A stretch of 64,000 nt of DNA, from assembly GCA_012274445.1 (NCBI GenBank), contig JAAROD010000090.1:1153709-1217708 (forward strand), given 5' to 3'. Made by a program: the position numbers and the translations under genes. Source of the DNA: Sclerotiophoma versabilis. Taxonomy: Eukaryota > Ascomycota > Dothideomycetes > Pleosporales > Didymellaceae. How positions within the stretch are numbered: position 1 is the first letter of the stretch; every line of letters starts with the position of its first letter. The notes under the pieces were generated by a model. It was not told where the DNA came from. It did not search any database and was given only the letters and a program-made list of their open reading frames with translations. This document shows positions 63,259 through 64,000 of the stretch, one piece after another.

Positions 63259-64000
63259 TATAAAGATTTAAATAATCTTTCTATACTCTCTTTTCTAAAA
63301 GAGTTTAGCTCTTACCTAGTAGAGAAGTTAGTATTTTAAAGAATACTATAGTCTTAATAAGCTTAAATATAAGCTCTTTTCTATCTAGGTATAGCTATAG
63401 TCTTAGCAGAATATTCTAGAATATTTAGAGTAATAAGTAATACTATTTCTCTCTTATCTCTACCTATTTCTAATTCTCTATAGTCTTATCTATTATATAC
63501 GCAACCTATATAATAGTAAGAAAAAGAATCTATAAGTATTATACTATAGATTACGTGTACTAAGTAGCTGTATATACTTTAATTTATAATAGAAAGTAGA
63601 GAGTTAAAGTATAAATACCTTTCTATCTCTCTTATTCTATTCTATACCTAGTAAATAACTTAGTACCTTATATAATATATATTTATCTATTTTATATAGC
63701 CTTATTACGCTTATCTAGTTCTATTCTAGTAGTAATACTATCTCTAGTCTTGTCTAGGTCTAACTAGAAAAGAGAGAGAATCTTTGTCTTCTTCTTCTAT
63801 ACCTCTTTCTACTCTACCTTCTTTATAGGTTATAAGCCTAGAGTTCTAAGAGCTATACTTCTTACTCTTTTATATAGTCTTATAAGTCTGTTAGAAGAAA
63901 TAGTAGTAAGCTAGTTCTTATTATAGGTAAGAGCTATTATATTATTAAGTCTTTCTTAAGAGGTTTACTCTAGAAAGTAGTAGTATTCTAGTAACAGTTT
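63259..64000. other. RIP-degraded DNA at window edge
   Basis: Unrelated to the Gypsy fragment on its left. It contains AGAATATTCTAGAATATTTAG near 63410 and pyrimidine-rich runs near 63780-63840. It may be the start of another LTR element leaving the window, but no repeat partner is available. Confidence 0.35.

Overview
This window looks like an AT-rich, transposon-filled block from a filamentous ascomycete (Pezizomycotina) genome, probably a dothideomycete. That placement is an inference from four things: the repeat-induced point mutation (RIP) signature, chromodomain-bearing Ty3/Gypsy elements, many pogo/Fot1-like DNA transposons, and a 50-nt GT-AG intron. About 90% of the window is RIP-mutated. 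CpA and its complement TpG are almost absent and read as TpA, so Gln and Trp codons have become stops and catalytic Asp has become Asn. CC, CT and CpG are largely kept, so the mutation was CpA-directed. No transposon gene here can be functional.

Layout: (1) 1-3.7 kb has ordinary composition, no supportable gene except a C2H2 zinc-finger exon at its right edge (3331-3651). (2) 3.7-26.9 kb is RIP-degraded. A minus-strand Gypsy element (7034-20959) is split by a full plus-strand Gypsy element (12885-19805, 488-bp LTRs, ATTAA target duplication). Then come a short LTR element (22463-23976) inside a Fot-like relic and a 1,866-bp pogo/Fot-like element (24885-26750). (3) 26.9-29.25 kb is an island of non-mutated DNA. 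It carries one convincing gene, a two-exon gene for a 134-residue secreted protein with six cysteines (28007-28461, minus), which is an effector candidate. (4) 29.25-48.5 kb is RIP-degraded again: another Gypsy family (31023-38111), a truncated Gypsy copy (39342-42689), Fot relics, and a pogo-like element split by another (43589-47302 with 45377-47225 inside). (5) 47.4-49.8 kb is a Fot-like element whose right 0.65 kb escaped RIP, a stray terminal inverted repeat and a 23-bp tandem repeat. (6) 49.8-64 kb is RIP-degraded, with a three-level nest: Copia (54526-62072) in a pogo-like element (53013-62430) in a Gypsy fragment (52218-63258).

Boundaries were checked by arithmetic. Removing the inserts restores the pogo-like elements to 1,866, 1,866 and 1,863 bp and the outer Gypsy to 7,000 bp beside its 6,921-bp relative. 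The main biological point is a small intact secreted-protein gene isolated among dead transposons. This is the arrangement known for effector genes in AT-rich compartments of plant-pathogenic fungi. Mutation intensity tapers in the transposon ends that face the surviving islands.
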